Source: Methanotorris igneus Kol 5 (GTDB lineage Archaea; AGJL01; Methanococci; Methanococcales; Methanococcaceae). Taken from it: a stretch of DNA of 64,000 nt. Location of the stretch: contig NC_015562.1 of NCBI RefSeq assembly GCF_000214415.1, positions 434,001-498,000 of the forward strand, read 5' to 3'. The translations under genes were made by a program, and so were the position numbers. Below the pieces are notes generated by a model. It was not told the origin of the DNA and made no database searches. It saw only the letters and a list, made by a program, of their open reading frames with translations. Shown here one piece after another: positions 1 through 8,321 of the stretch (its first letter is position 1; each line of letters opens with the position of its first letter).

Positions 1-682
1 ACCCTGGAGAACAAGAGTGGAGCATTGTAAGGATAGGAGTTATCTTTACTCCATAACCCACTGATGTTGGCACTCCAATAACAGGAACATCAACGAGAGA
101 TGTTACAAGAGAGGGTAAAGCCCCTTCCATACCTGCAACAACAATAATACAACAAACATCTTCTTCAATCATTTTTTTTAATGGTTTAAATAACCTATGG
201 ACTCCAGCAATCCCTACATCGTAGGATTTTATAACCTCACATCCCATAATCTCTGCTGTCTCTTTCGCCTCCTCTGCAACAGGTATGTCCGATGTTCCCG
301 CTGCTAAAATGCCAATCTTTCCAATTTTTTCTATTTTATGTCCTTTTTTTATTAATGCAAAGGTTCTTGCAGTTTCATTTATCCTCAAATTAAAATTCTC
401 CAAATCATATTTTTCCAATTCTTTTTTTAATGCATCAATATCTCTAACACGGGTAGCGAATGCAACGTTGTTCTTCTCTGCTAAACACACCATAATTTCT
501 GCTAAATCTTTGATATTTTTACTCTCACCATATATTGCCTCTGGTATCCCTGTTCTATGCTTTCTATTTACATCTAATTTGCAAAATTCTCCTAACTCTT
601 CAAAATAACTCAATTTCAATCTTTTTTCAGCTTCATCAATGTCAATTTCCCCATTTTTTAACTTTATCAAAATGTCTCTCAT
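1..682 (-). CDS. larB: LarB, nickel-pincer cofactor biosynthesis carboxylase/hydrolase (PurE-like), 3' end cut by window edge
   Basis: The gene reads leftward off the window, so its last residues are missing; about 227 codons are present of a family length near 250. It starts at an ATG (680-682) preceded by GGTGA. The C-terminal half shows the PurE/LarB signature: GMEGALPSL, then VPVIGVPTSVGYG, then LTMLHSCSPG. LarB carboxylates and hydrolyses nicotinate adenine dinucleotide in making the nickel-pincer nucleotide of lactate racemase-type enzymes. Many archaea carry larB without obvious racemase partners, so the role here may be broader. It was formerly annotated as a phosphoribosylaminoimidazole carboxylase homologue. 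The family call is secure; the substrate is inferred from the family. Confidence 0.85.
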   Translation of the reverse strand, partial: MRDILIKLKNGEIDIDEAEKRLKLSYFEELGEFCKLDVNRKHRTGIPEAIYGESKNIKDLAEIMVCLAEKNNVAFATRVRDIDALKKELEKYDLENFNLRINETARTFALIKKGHKIEKIGKIGILAAGTSDIPVAEEAKETAEIMGCEVIKSYDVGIAGVHRLFKPLKKMIEEDVCCIIVVAGMEGALPSLVTSLVDVPVIGVPTSVGYGVKITPILTMLHSCSPG

Positions 683-739
683 ACAATTCACCGAATAATA
701 ATGTAAGTATTTAGCTAATATTAAGTTGTAAGTGATATT

Positions 740-1501
740 TTATATCTTTTTCCAAATTACACCTCTTTCTTCAAGGAATTTAATGTATCTTCTTTTATCA
801 TCCCCTCTCAAACCTTTCCAATCAAAGGCAGCATAATCAAACTCCTGCTTGTTAATCATCTGCTCAAGAACCCTATCAGATACTGACGCATATTTTGGAA
901 CTATATAACCAACATAATAACCATTTAAAGCCAAATTTGTAAATCTTGGGGCATAATGCCCCCCGCCAAACCCAATAATCTTATCTCCCTCTGCATATTC
1001 AGTATTCTTAATTTGGTCAATTGTATCCACTATACTCTTTGCAATAATCTCTCCTGCCTCTTTTATAACCCATTCTCTCTCAGAACTCCCAATCTCTACA
1101 AATACTGCTGGAGCGTTTAAATCTGAAGGTCCATGATGAACAACTTCAAAAGAAACATCGAAGATGCCTATTTTTTCTTTATATTGGTTGTTATATTTGA
1201 ATATATTCCTTAATAAGAGGGTATTTAAAATAGGGTCGCATGGGCAGATTTCTTCTTTATTTCCGCCAAAACTATTATCTTCTGTTAAATTTCCTGGTGT
1301 GTGGACGGTTAATGTTGGTTTCCCACTTTCACTTCTATGCTTCGATAAAAAAATATATGCCTCTACCTTTGGTAAATCATCTTGTGTAATTTGAATTAGC
1401 TCCTTATCAATTTCAAAAACATCGAATCCATAATTTTCAATGCAGTTTTTTATATTTTGACTTGCCAAATCCTTTTTTGAAGAGATTAATAAATATTCCA
1501 A
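740..1501 (-). CDS. dtdA: D-aminoacyl-tRNA deacylase (archaeal/plant DTD2 type)
   Basis: A 253-residue protein of the usual length for the archaeal DtdA (GEK1/DTD2) family, which hydrolyses D-amino acids from mischarged tRNAs in the cytoplasm. Recognisable blocks are SKHRSESGKPTLTVHTPGN near residues 53-71, VVHHGPSDLNAPAVFVEIGS near 120-140, and IGFGGGHYAPRF near 175-187, the histidine-rich zinc-site region. The start is a TTG at 1499-1501, six bases after GGAGGG. It lies 57 bp from larB on the same strand. Upstream DNA is repeat-rich (a MITE-like end at 1542), so the promoter may be displaced or supplied by repeat sequence. Confidence 0.9.
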   Translation of the reverse strand: MEYLLISSKKDLASQNIKNCIENYGFDVFEIDKELIQITQDDLPKVEAYIFLSKHRSESGKPTLTVHTPGNLTEDNSFGGNKEEICPCDPILNTLLLRNIFKYNNQYKEKIGIFDVSFEVVHHGPSDLNAPAVFVEIGSSEREWVIKEAGEIIAKSIVDTIDQIKNTEYAEGDKIIGFGGGHYAPRFTNLALNGYYVGYIVPKYASVSDRVLEQMINKQEFDYAAFDWKGLRGDDKRRYIKFLEERGVIWKKI

Positions 1502-1541
1502 AGTAGTCCCTCCTTATGTTTATTAGCCGTTTTGCGTTATA

Positions 1542-1756
1542 TAGTCGTTCTACGAAATATAGTACTGTTCATAATCTTAAAATTTCAATTTTTAAGTAAT
1601 ATTTTTTGTTATTATACATTCTTTCAACCTAAAAAGTTTTATTATTAACTATAAATTCAGATACTTGAATTATATACTACTCTTCAATAAAAAAATAATG
1701 ACAATTATAGTTGTGTGCGTTGGAAGTTGAATATATGGGCAAAACCTAAAAGGTTT
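1542..1756. repeat. MITE fragments: two left terminal repeats (1542 and 1708)
   Basis: TAGTCGTTCTACGAAAT at 1542 matches the left end of the MITE at 60168. TAGTTGTGTGCGTTGG at 1708 matches other MITE left ends, and each follows a TA dinucleotide. After the second end comes the GGCAAAACC/GGTTTTGCC palindrome (1739-1760) typical of MITE interiors, which then runs directly into the MRE-B element. No matching right end is visible for either, so I read them as truncated copies. The rest of this stretch is AT-rich and I see no gene in it. Confidence 0.5.
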
Positions 1757-2159
1757 TGCCGTTCAAAACTGTTTAGTTTTTTGTGAGTATTTGTGAGTAT
1801 ATATATGTTTATGAGTTTTCGATATATTTATATAGAACTTTATAAAGATAAAAAGATAGATGGGTGGAGCTTGGGGTCATCTCGGAGCGAAGCGACGAGA
1901 ACTATAGTTGTGTGCGTTGTAGTTTGGAAATATGCTGCTGATGAATTTTTAACGGCTGTAAGCCGTTTCAAATTTTAAGGTGGCTTATTACTATTTGAAA
2001 TTTATTAAGGTATGAATAAGTTTAAAAAATTCCGCACACAACTATAAAAACCGTTAGGTTTTTATGTCCACGACAGGGGCAGAGACACTCTTGTGTGGCT
2101 GATGACGCCCAAGTCCAATATGGGTATTTACTCACCAATACTCATATTGGACAGACCCC
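1757..2159 (+). repeat. MRE-B copy 1: promoter-bearing structured RNA element, interrupted by a MITE
   Basis: The element runs from TGCCGTTCAAAACTG to CAGACCCC. Without the MITE at 1905-2044 and its duplicated TA it is about 261 bp, the size of MRE-B copy 2 at 32740-33000. It carries its own TATA region (about 1820-1835), with transcription expected near 1858. The predicted RNA holds GGCTGATGACGCCC and a 3' hairpin GTCCAATATG / CATATTGGAC extended by GTATT / AATAC. Its last bases encode the C-terminus of thymidylate kinase on the opposite strand (GLSNMSIGE, then stop). Confidence 0.7.
1905..2044. mobile_element. MITE (140 bp) nested in MRE-B copy 1
   Basis: The ends are TAGTTGTGTGCG and CGCACACAACTA, perfect 12-bp inverted repeats flanked by TA on both sides (1903-1904 and 2045-2046). 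The uninterrupted MRE-B copy at 32740-33000 provides the empty site: there the sequence passes from GACGAGAAC straight to AAAAACCG. It has no coding capacity. This is the clearest evidence in the window that the MITE family transposes, with TA target duplication. Confidence 0.85.
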
Positions 2160-2724
2160 ATAATTTGCTTTTGATGATTTTTAAGATCTCCTCATGCGAT
2201 TCATTAATACTCTTGTTTGTTGTATCAATAACAATAAAACCTTCTTTTTTTGCAAGTTTCAAATACTTGTTTTGAACCTTTTTTAAGAATTCTTCCTTCT
2301 CAAAAATTTCCTTTTCTTTTCCCAACCTTTTCATTCCCTCTTCAACATCAACAGTTAGCAACACAACAATATCTGGTTTCTTTGCAAATCTATTTATCTG
2401 CAAAATAAAATCTTCATCAACACCTTGGGATGTTTGGTAAGCAATGGATGAGTAAAGATACCTATCACAAACAACATGAGACTCTTTTAGCTTCTCCTCA
2501 ATTAATTTTACATGCTCAACTCTATCAGCAGCAAACAACAATGCAAGAGTTTCTTTTTCACATTTTTTTTTCCCTTTTAAAATTTCTCTTATTAATCTCC
2601 CAATCTGCCCCTCTGTTGGTTCACAAGTATAGAATGCATTTAACTTTTTTGTCAACAACTTTGCCTGTGTTGTTTTTCCACTTCCATCTATACCCTCAAA
2701 CACAATAAACATCCTCTTAAACAT
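2128..2724 (-). CDS. tmk: Thymidylate kinase with repeat-derived C-terminus
   Basis: A cytoplasmic kinase converting dTMP to dTDP. It has the P-loop [12 protein letters not shown] near residues 9-20, the [11 protein letters not shown] motif near 93-103 (DR[YH] substrate loop), and a lid region rich in Lys/Glu. The start chosen is the ATG at 2722-2724 with GGTGA upstream; a second ATG four codons in would give the form usual in relatives. The last nine residues (GLSNMSIGE) and the stop codon are encoded inside the MRE-B repeat (1757-2159), so the native tail was replaced or extended. The catalytic core is intact, so the enzyme is probably functional. Confidence 0.9.
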   Translation of the reverse strand: MFKRMFIVFEGIDGSGKTTQAKLLTKKLNAFYTCEPTEGQIGRLIREILKGKKKCEKETLALLFAADRVEHVKLIEEKLKESHVVCDRYLYSSIAYQTSQGVDEDFILQINRFAKKPDIVVLLTVDVEEGMKRLGKEKEIFEKEEFLKKVQNKYLKLAKKEGFIVIDTTNKSINESHEEILKIIKSKLWGLSNMSIGE

Positions 2725-2802
2725 CTTCTCACCAAAAATTATATATTGCAGTAGTTAAATTATAATGATTAATCATTACAATTTAACAATTATGGTGGGA
2801 TT

Positions 2803-3057
2803 ATGCTCGATAATGTTGTTCTCATCGTTGCTTCAGCAGGGATTTTGTTGGCATCTATAAGATTGTGGAACGAGGAGGATAGAAAAAACATCCTCTATGC
2901 AAGATTGCACATTGCTGGTGTTATTGATATAGCATGTATAATCATCATGCTGATGATGAACCAGCCACTGTTGGCATTGGTTTATTTGATACTATGCCCA
3001 TTTGCAGCCCACGCTATTGCTAATGCAAATTATTATGATAAATACAACAAAGAATAA
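2803..3057 (+). CDS. Small MnhG/PhaG-like membrane protein, probable energy-converting hydrogenase subunit
   Basis: An 84-residue integral membrane protein with about three hydrophobic segments (residues 3-20, 37-53, 57-72). The stretch YARLHIAGVIDIA followed by LILCPFAAHAIANANYY follows the MnhG/PhaG subunit pattern (ARLH...D...P.AAHA.A.A.Y). In Methanococcales such standalone subunits belong to membrane-bound energy-converting hydrogenases (Eha/Ehb), often as EhbC-like proteins encoded away from the main operon. The start is an ATG behind GGTGG. It diverges from tmk with a 78-bp gap. Family assignment is fairly good; the exact complex is inferred. Confidence 0.6.
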   Translation: MLDNVVLIVASAGILLASIRLWNEEDRKNILYARLHIAGVIDIACIIIMLMMNQPLLALVYLILCPFAAHAIANANYYDKYNKE

Positions 3058-3175
3058 AAATGTTGTGCGTATGAAAAGTTTTTAAATTTAATAATCTTAT
3101 TCCAAAAGAAAAAATGAAAATTTACTTTTTTAGAGATTTAGAAATTAAATGATTTTTATTTTTTGGATTCTTTTA

Positions 3176-3291
3176 TAGTTGTGTGCGTTAGAAGTTGAAT
3201 ATAGCAATAAATTTTGTGGGGCATTAAGCATTAATTTCAAAATTTAATTTAAAAGGAGATAAATAAGTATGAAAAATTCGCACAATTGTGG
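3176..3291. repeat. MITE copy with degenerate right end
   Basis: TAGTTGTGTGCGTTAGAAGTTGAAT at 3176 repeats the left end seen at 1708 and 1905 and follows a TA. The right end, near CGCACAATTGTGG (3279-3291), is only a partial complement of the left. The interior is AT-rich without an ORF. Confidence 0.55.
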
Positions 3292-3482
3292 TCATATTCG
3301 TAGATACTGTACCCAAATTAAAATTAAAAAATTAAAATTTAATTAAGTTTGGATTATGATTAGAGACAATGTTTTTTACCTTTTTGGTTGTCGCTAAGAA
3401 AGCACTGCCCTTTAGGGCAGTGATGAATTAGGGGATGTGGGTGAGGCAAGCATAAGTTATATATAATCGAAATTTTAGTATA

Positions 3483-3742
3483 TCATTTATTGCCCTCAGT
3501 CCACGTTATTAATGGGTGGGATTCGGGCGAAATCAAAAAAGATTTCGCTATCCGAAGCTAACGCTTCGGTTTCAAAAATCCCATCGCTGGGGGCGTTGTG
3601 TTGAGAGAAGGTATCCCCGAATCTCCTAAATGGAGATAGGGGTAGTGGCTTTGGCGGAGCCGGGGAGGGTGAGGTTTTTAACCTCCGCTCTCCCGAAACT
3701 CCGCCCTTTAAGGGCGGAGAACCGTCATAGTAACGGTGGTAA
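3483..3742 (+). ncRNA. Candidate GC-rich structured RNA or hairpin chain
   Basis: A GC-rich block follows a promoter-like TATA (AGTTATATATAATCG, 3454-3468) at the right distance for a start near 3483. It contains successive perfect hairpins: GCGAAATC/GATTTCGC, CCGAAGC/GCTTCGG inside GGGATT/AATCCC, ATCTCC/GGAGAT within CCCC/GGGG, GAGGTT/AACCTC, CTCCGCCC/GGGCGGAG and ACCGT/ACGGT. A further hairpin, CACTGCCC/GGGCAGTG, lies upstream near 3402. In an AT-rich thermophile such a block usually marks structured RNA. The far end overlaps the 3' codons of the PocR-domain gene on the other strand. Confidence 0.45.
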
Positions 3743-4327
3743 TTTAAACTTTTTTTGCTTTTTAGTTGAATTTATTATTTTAATCATCTCTGCAAGTAAA
3801 TTGGTGATCTTTTTTTCAGAAATTGGTGATAACACCTCATTTAATATAATTTCAAATTTTCTCGCTTCCACACCTGAGCATTCTGAGATATAATCCAAAT
3901 CTATTTTTTCCCCTTTAAGATAAACTCCACAAACTCCGCAACATCCCACCACCTCATTGTCTATCATTATGGGCAACATATACTTACCAAATTTGGACCC
4001 ACAAGATGTCACAATTATGGGTGGTAACTTATCTTCCTTAACTATAATTATATTCCTTGAAGCAAAATCTTCAGCAATTAGACGTTCATCGCTATTTAAA
4101 AATTTTTTTACCAATTCGTATGATACTTGATTTGCTTTTTGGCATATCTTATTACAATCTGTGCCTTTTATAATTGAACATATGGGATTGCATACATATG
4201 ATGGGTAAATCATATTTCCCTCGGTATCATATGTTGTTATATTAAGCCCATATTCTTTCGCAATTCCAGAGAAAACTATTATATTTTCAATTGCGATCTT
4301 CTTTATTAGTTTTTCATAATTATCCAT
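3725..4327 (-). CDS. PocR-domain sensory protein
   Basis: A 200-residue soluble protein resembling the PocR ligand-binding domain. It has spaced cysteines CNPICSIIKGTDCNKIC near residues 46-62, then TSCGSKFG, then GCCGVCGVYLKGE near 127-139. In bacteria this domain precedes DNA-binding or kinase output modules and may bind small hydrocarbons or metals. Here it stands alone with no output domain, so its role is unknown. The start is an ATG behind GGTGA. The last residues (KFKLPPLL) come from the GC-rich hairpin block at 3483-3742, suggesting that repeat DNA has reached into the gene end. Confidence 0.7.
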   Translation of the reverse strand: MDNYEKLIKKIAIENIIVFSGIAKEYGLNITTYDTEGNMIYPSYVCNPICSIIKGTDCNKICQKANQVSYELVKKFLNSDERLIAEDFASRNIIIVKEDKLPPIIVTSCGSKFGKYMLPIMIDNEVVGCCGVCGVYLKGEKIDLDYISECSGVEARKFEIILNEVLSPISEKKITNLLAEMIKIINSTKKQKKFKLPPLL

Positions 4328-4460
4328 TTTTTCACCCTATATTGTGTAAAAAACAAAGATTTACTATAGTTTGTTATAATTATTTAACTATTGAAATTTA
4401 TATAGATTTTGTGCTATTTTCGTATCATGTTTAAATATTATTTGTAAATATTCGCACAAA

Positions 4461-4508
4461 AAGATATATATACATTTAAATGCAAACTTTTAAAATGGAG
4501 GTGGATTT
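4461..4508 (+). promoter_or_regulatory. hdrCB promoter and ribosome binding site
   Basis: An archaeal TATA box (GATATATATAC, 4461-4471) sits about 25 bp before a plausible start site, with GGAGGTGG eight bases before the hdrC ATG. Confidence 0.6.
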
Positions 4509-5096
4509 ATGCTCCTAAAATCCGAGAAAGACTTTGATAACAATTTTGTAAATGAAATTATAGAAACTGGAAGAACCATTCTTGGGGAGGGGCATGTTGC
4601 TTCTTTTAAAGCATGTTATCAATGTGGAACATGCACTGGAAGTTGTCCAAGTGGTAGAATAACTGCCTTTAAAACAAGAAAGTTAATAAAATATGCCCAA
4701 TTTGGGATGAGGAAGTTTGCTGTAGAAAGTGAGGATTTATGGATGTGCACAACATGCTATGAATGCTATGAAAGATGCCCAAGGGAAGTAAAAATCACAG
4801 ATATAATCAAAGTGATTAGGAATATTGCAGCAAGGGAGGGGAGAATGGCAAAAGCCCATAGAATGACTGCATTGTATGTATTTAAAACCGGGCATGCTGT
4901 TCCAATTAATGAAGAAACAAGAAAAGCAAGGAAATCAATAGGGTTAAGTGAAGTTCCCCCAACAACGCACAAATATCCTGAAGTGTTGGAGGTTATAAGG
5001 GGGATTATGAAGGATATGAAATTTTGCGATATTGTGGGAATATGCACTGAGAGTATGGAATTAAAACCTGTTGAATGGAAAGATATGTCTGAATAG
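4509..5096 (+). CDS. hdrC: CoB-CoM heterodisulfide reductase subunit C
   Basis: A 195-residue iron-sulfur protein of the HdrABC complex, which reduces the CoM-S-S-CoB heterodisulfide and bifurcates electrons toward ferredoxin. Two 4Fe-4S motifs are visible: [12 protein letters not shown] near residues 37-48 and [12 protein letters not shown] near 79-90. It is the first gene of an operon, followed after 8 bp by hdrB. Subunit A is not in this window, as usual for Methanococcales. In M. jannaschii, as I remember it, a second hdrCB pair precedes oxygen-defence genes, and the same arrangement is seen here. Confidence 0.95.
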   Translation: MLLKSEKDFDNNFVNEIIETGRTILGEGHVASFKACYQCGTCTGSCPSGRITAFKTRKLIKYAQFGMRKFAVESEDLWMCTTCYECYERCPREVKITDIIKVIRNIAAREGRMAKAHRMTALYVFKTGHAVPINEETRKARKSIGLSEVPPTTHKYPEVLEVIRGIMKDMKFCDIVGICTESMELKPVEWKDMSE

Positions 5097-5104
5097 GTGG
5101 TTTT

Positions 5105-5986
5105 ATGGAATTTGCTTTTTTCTTGGGATGTATTGCACCAAATAGATATCCAGGAATCGAGGCAGCAACAGTTAAGGCATTAAAAATGCTTGGCATAGAA
5201 GTAGTTGATATGGAGGGGGCGAGTTGTTGCCCAGCTCCAGGGGTTTTTGGATCCTTTGACTTAAAAACATGGCTTGCATTGGCGGCAAGGAATTTGTGCG
5301 TTGCAGAAGAGATGGGCATGGATATAATAACAATATGTAACGGATGCTATGGTTCATTGTTTGAGGCGAATCACATCCTTCAAGAAAACAAAGAAGCAAG
5401 GGACATGGTAAATAAAGTTTTATCAAAATATGGGCTGGAATATAAAGGAACTGTTAAAGTTAGACATCTTCCAGAAGTTCTCTACTATGATTTAGGTGTT
5501 GATGCAATAGCAGAGAGCGTAAAAAAGCCCCTCAATATAAATGTTGCAGTTCATTATGGTTGCCACTACTTAAAACCAACCGATATAAAACATTTGGAAG
5601 GTTCCGAAAGACCGAAGTCATTGGATGAACTTGTTGAAGCACTTGGGGCTAAGTCAATACCTTATAGGGATAAAAATATGTGCTGTGGAGCAGGAGGGGG
5701 TGTTAGAGCAAGAAACCTCGATGTTGCATTAGAAATGACCGACAACAAATTAAGAAATATGAAAGAGGCAGGAGCAGATTGTGTTACAGAAGTTTGCCCA
5801 TTTTGCCACCTTCAATTTGATAGAGGGCAAATTGAAATAAAGGAGAAATTTGGTAAAGAATACAACATACCAGTAATCCACTATTCACAACTATTGGGAT
5901 TGGCTATGGGCATGTCGCCAAAGGATGTTGCTTTGGACTTACATTTTATATCAACTGAACCATTAATCAAAAAACTTGGATTATAA
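5105..5986 (+). CDS. hdrB: CoB-CoM heterodisulfide reductase subunit B
   Basis: A 293-residue catalytic subunit that binds noncubane 4Fe-4S clusters and cleaves the heterodisulfide. The two CCG-type cysteine motifs are visible: [15 protein letters not shown] and CNGCYGSLF in the first half (residues 9-82), and [15 protein letters not shown] and CPFCHLQF in the second half (about 150-240). The ATG follows GGTGG. It is translated right after hdrC and followed after 12 bp by an AhpD-like gene, so it is probably cotranscribed with the stress genes. Confidence 0.95.
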   Translation: MEFAFFLGCIAPNRYPGIEAATVKALKMLGIEVVDMEGASCCPAPGVFGSFDLKTWLALAARNLCVAEEMGMDIITICNGCYGSLFEANHILQENKEARDMVNKVLSKYGLEYKGTVKVRHLPEVLYYDLGVDAIAESVKKPLNINVAVHYGCHYLKPTDIKHLEGSERPKSLDELVEALGAKSIPYRDKNMCCGAGGGVRARNLDVALEMTDNKLRNMKEAGADCVTEVCPFCHLQFDRGQIEIKEKFGKEYNIPVIHYSQLLGLAMGMSPKDVALDLHFISTEPLIKKLGL

Positions 5987-5998
5987 AAAGGTGATAAA

Positions 5999-6313
5999 AT
6001 GAAAAATGAGGTTTTCTTTGGAGAAGGAATGAAAACAGTCAAAGAGAAGTATCCAGATTTGTATGAGGCAATTGTTAAATTAAATGAGGCAGCATTTACT
6101 GGAAAAGTTTTAGATTACAAAACTCAGAAGTTAATTGCAATAGGAATTGTTGCCTCAAAATGTGATGAGGTTGCAACAGAAAGACAGATGAGAAGTGGAA
6201 TGAAAGAACTCGGCATTACAAAAGAAGAGATTGCAGATGTCTTAAGAGTTGTTCTATTAACAAGTGGAATGCCTGCATTTACAAAAGCAATGAAAATTTT
6301 GGAAAAATTGTAA
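5999..6313 (+). CDS. Carboxymuconolactone decarboxylase/AhpD-like protein
   Basis: A 104-residue all-helical protein of the CMD family. It has the LDYKTQKLIAIGIVASK segment (residues 38-54) and an alternating helix pattern through DVLRVVLLTSGMPAF. The usual AhpD redox pair CxxC is reduced here to a single cysteine (SKCDEV), so peroxidase-partner activity through a CxxC disulfide is doubtful. It lies between hdrB and superoxide reductase in the oxygen-defence island, which suggests an accessory role in oxidative stress. The ATG follows GGTGA. Confidence 0.8.
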   Translation: MKNEVFFGEGMKTVKEKYPDLYEAIVKLNEAAFTGKVLDYKTQKLIAIGIVASKCDEVATERQMRSGMKELGITKEEIADVLRVVLLTSGMPAFTKAMKILEKL

Positions 6314-6359
6314 TGGCATATGCCTCAATTAAATTATTTAGTTTTGAAAGGGGAGAGCT

Positions 6360-6710
6360 ATGAATTATTTCTGTGGAATAAACAGAATGAAAGAAGGAAC
6401 AGACTTTGAAAAAAAGCACACTCCATTCATAGAATGCCCAGAAGTTGTTAAAGCAGATGAATATTTTGAGGTTAAAGTAACAACTGGAATCCCACATCCT
6501 ATGGAAGATGGACATTTTATCCAATGGATTGAGCTGTTTATGTCTGATATTTATTTGGCAAGAGTTGATTTTACCCAATTCATGAAACCAGAAATAGTAT
6601 TTGTTGTAAAAGCCCCTTCAAAAGGGCATGATAAGTTCACTCTTAAAGCCCTTATGAGATGCAATTTACACGGCATTTGGGAATATGAAAAAGAAGTTAA
6701 GGTTGAATAA
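6360..6710 (+). CDS. Superoxide reductase (neelaredoxin, desulfoferrodoxin family)
   Basis: A 116-residue one-iron superoxide reductase, which reduces superoxide to hydrogen peroxide without making oxygen. The Fe(His4Cys) centre ligands fit: HTPFIECP near residues 20-27, GIPHPMEDGHFIQWIEL near 43-59, and C-terminal MRCNLHGIWE near 99-108. There is no N-terminal desulforedoxin domain, so this is the neelaredoxin type. GGGGAG precedes the ATG. It is followed by rubredoxin, its usual electron donor. Confidence 0.92.
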   Translation: MNYFCGINRMKEGTDFEKKHTPFIECPEVVKADEYFEVKVTTGIPHPMEDGHFIQWIELFMSDIYLARVDFTQFMKPEIVFVVKAPSKGHDKFTLKALMRCNLHGIWEYEKEVKVE

Positions 6711-6744
6711 AATAATGAATAAAATAACAAAGGAGGGATAGAGA

Positions 6745-6900
6745 ATGGATAAGTACCAATGTATGTGTGGGTGGATATACGATCCAGAAGTTGGAGAACC
6801 TTCTCAAAACATAAAGCCGGGTACACCATTTGAAGCCCTTCCAGATACTTTTACATGTCCGCAGTGTGGATTAGGGAAAAATGCATTTAGAAAAATTTAG
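6745..6900 (+). CDS. Rubredoxin 1
   Basis: A 51-residue rubredoxin with ligands CMCGW near residues 5-9 and CPQCGLGK near 38-45, and the conserved [19 protein letters not shown] core. It starts at ATG 6745 behind AGGAGGG. It carries single electrons to superoxide reductase, rubrerythrin-like proteins or FprA. The first motif is CMCG rather than the usual CxxCG: one residue instead of two separates the cysteines, so the loop is one residue short. Confidence 0.9.
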   Translation: MDKYQCMCGWIYDPEVGEPSQNIKPGTPFEALPDTFTCPQCGLGKNAFRKI

Positions 6901-6911
6901 GGGGAGGGAGG

Positions 6912-7190
6912 TTGATAACAACAAACCACCCCTTATATGAAGCATTGAAGGACATTCAAGATTTTAAATTAAGATTGGTGGAGTTTTTTAAGGATAAAAA
7001 AGTATTTCCAATAAAAAGTAAGGTGGAACTTGCCAACGCATTACCATGTGGATTGTCATTACCATGTGGAGAGATAGAAGCTGGAGAATTGGTAAAATTG
7101 TTAAATGAAGATGATTTCCCAATAAAAGACGCTGAAGATTTGGCTGTGAAATTGGCAAATAAATGCTTAATTGAGAAGGAAAATAAATAA
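6912..7190 (+). CDS. Hypothetical protein of the oxygen-defence island (92 aa)
   Basis: A small acidic, helical protein with a hydrophobic-cysteine repeat (NALPCGLSLPCGEIEAGEL, residues 43-61). The duplicated LPCG suggests a metal or redox site. The start is a TTG at 6912 just behind GGGGAGGGAGG; no better start is available. I recognise it only as an uncharacterised methanogen family. Its position between rubredoxin and a thioredoxin-like gene suggests a redox or stress function. Confidence 0.6.
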   Translation: MITTNHPLYEALKDIQDFKLRLVEFFKDKKVFPIKSKVELANALPCGLSLPCGEIEAGELVKLLNEDDFPIKDAEDLAVKLANKCLIEKENK

Positions 7191-7252
7191 GAGAATCAAA
7201 ACTTTGCAATTTTAATTTATAATTTTTGCTATTACTTAAAGATGGTGGTAAA

Positions 7253-7510
7253 ATGTTAATTGAAGTCTTTACATCACCAATGTGTCCGCATTGTCCAGCA
7301 GCAAAGAAAGTTGTTGAAGATGTTGTGGGTAAATTGAGTTGTGATGATATTGAAGTAAAGTATATTGATGTAACGGAAGACCCTGGTAGCGTAGATAAAT
7401 ACAGTATTATGGCTGTTCCAACTATTGTGGTTGATGGTGAAGTCGCATTTGTTGGAGCTCCTTCCAAGGAACAATTTGAAAATTATCTAAGAGAAAAGTT
7501 GAATAGGTGA
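7253..7510 (+). CDS. Small thioredoxin/glutaredoxin-like protein
   Basis: An 85-residue thioredoxin-fold protein with active site CPHC (in SPMCPHCPAAKK, residues 8-19) and the cis-proline motif AVPTIVVDGE near 49-58. It is shorter than bacterial thioredoxins and resembles the methanogen redoxins. The ATG at 7253 follows GGTGG; a longer upstream reading frame has no ribosome binding site. The next gene's ribosome binding site overlaps its stop codon, so it is cotranscribed with ferritin. Confidence 0.88.
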   Translation: MLIEVFTSPMCPHCPAAKKVVEDVVGKLSCDDIEVKYIDVTEDPGSVDKYSIMAVPTIVVDGEVAFVGAPSKEQFENYLREKLNR

Positions 7511-7517
7511 ATCATGG

Positions 7518-8015
7518 ATGATTAAAGAAAATATCTTAGATGCTTTAAATAAACAAATAAACAGAGAATTTTATTCCGCATATCTCTACTTATCTATGTC
7601 AGCTTATGCAGAATCTATTGGATTGAAGGGTTTTGCTCAATGGCTTAAAGTCCAAAGCCAAGAAGAATTGGATCACGCAATGAAGATATATGATTATGTC
7701 ATAGAAAGAGGGGGAAAAGTAAAACTATACTCCATAGAAGAACCAAAGAGCGAGTGGTCATCAATTATTGAAGTATTTGAAGATGGATATAAACATGAAG
7801 TATCCATAACTCAATCAATAAATGATATCATGGATCTTGCAATGTCTGAAAAGGATTATGCAACAGTAAATATGCTTCAATGGTTTGTAACTGAACAAGT
7901 TGAAGAAGAAGCGTCCTTTTCAGAAATTTTGGATAAATTAAAGCTAATTGGAGATGATAAAAGAGGTTTATTCATGCTTGATAAAGAACTTGGACAGAGA
8001 ACTTACTCTCCTTAA
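7518..8015 (+). CDS. Ferritin (iron storage, non-haem)
   Basis: A 165-residue four-helix ferritin. Ferroxidase ligands are visible in order: E ([13 protein letters not shown], about residue 17), [12 protein letters not shown] (about 49-60), and [14 protein letters not shown] (about 121-134). It oxidises and stores Fe2+, limiting Fenton chemistry. The start is ATG 7518; an overlapping ATG at 7514 hits a stop after three codons. AGGTGA sits seven bases upstream and overlaps the preceding stop. Confidence 0.92.
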   Translation: MIKENILDALNKQINREFYSAYLYLSMSAYAESIGLKGFAQWLKVQSQEELDHAMKIYDYVIERGGKVKLYSIEEPKSEWSSIIEVFEDGYKHEVSITQSINDIMDLAMSEKDYATVNMLQWFVTEQVEEEASFSEILDKLKLIGDDKRGLFMLDKELGQRTYSP

Positions 8016-8038
8016 CTACAAAAGATTTAGGTGGAAAT

Positions 8039-8218
8039 ATGACATGGTGGAAATGTTCTAACTGCGGATATTTATTTGAGGCAGATACAATCCCTGAAAA
8101 ATGTCCAAACTGTGGTGAAAAATGTACTTTTTATGATGTGACATGCTATACACCAGAATGTGGATGCCAAGGTTACGATCCAAAATTGGTTGCAAGAAAA
8201 GATCCACGTATCCTCTAA
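8039..8218 (+). CDS. Small rubredoxin-like double zinc-ribbon protein (59 aa)
   Basis: A short gene starting at ATG 8039 with GGTGG just upstream. The protein begins [13 protein letters not shown] and continues [11 protein letters not shown]. These two CxxC knuckles resemble the rubredoxin-like domain of rubrerythrins, followed by CYTPECGC near residues 40-47. It is probably a metal-binding electron carrier or partner of the adjacent ferritin. Genes this short are often left unannotated. Confidence 0.8.
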   Translation: MTWWKCSNCGYLFEADTIPEKCPNCGEKCTFYDVTCYTPECGCQGYDPKLVARKDPRIL

Positions 8219-8321
8219 TAACTTAAGTTATCCTTGAATAGATTATCTAAACTACGAATACGAGTAAATACTAGTTAATTAAAAAATATTAAAAAAAATA
8301 AAAAACCCGGGAGGGGGCAAA

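Noticed and set aside
1793-1978. ORF of 61 codons within MRE-B copy 1
   Set aside because: It spans the nested MITE junction, and the intact copy B2 does not contain it.
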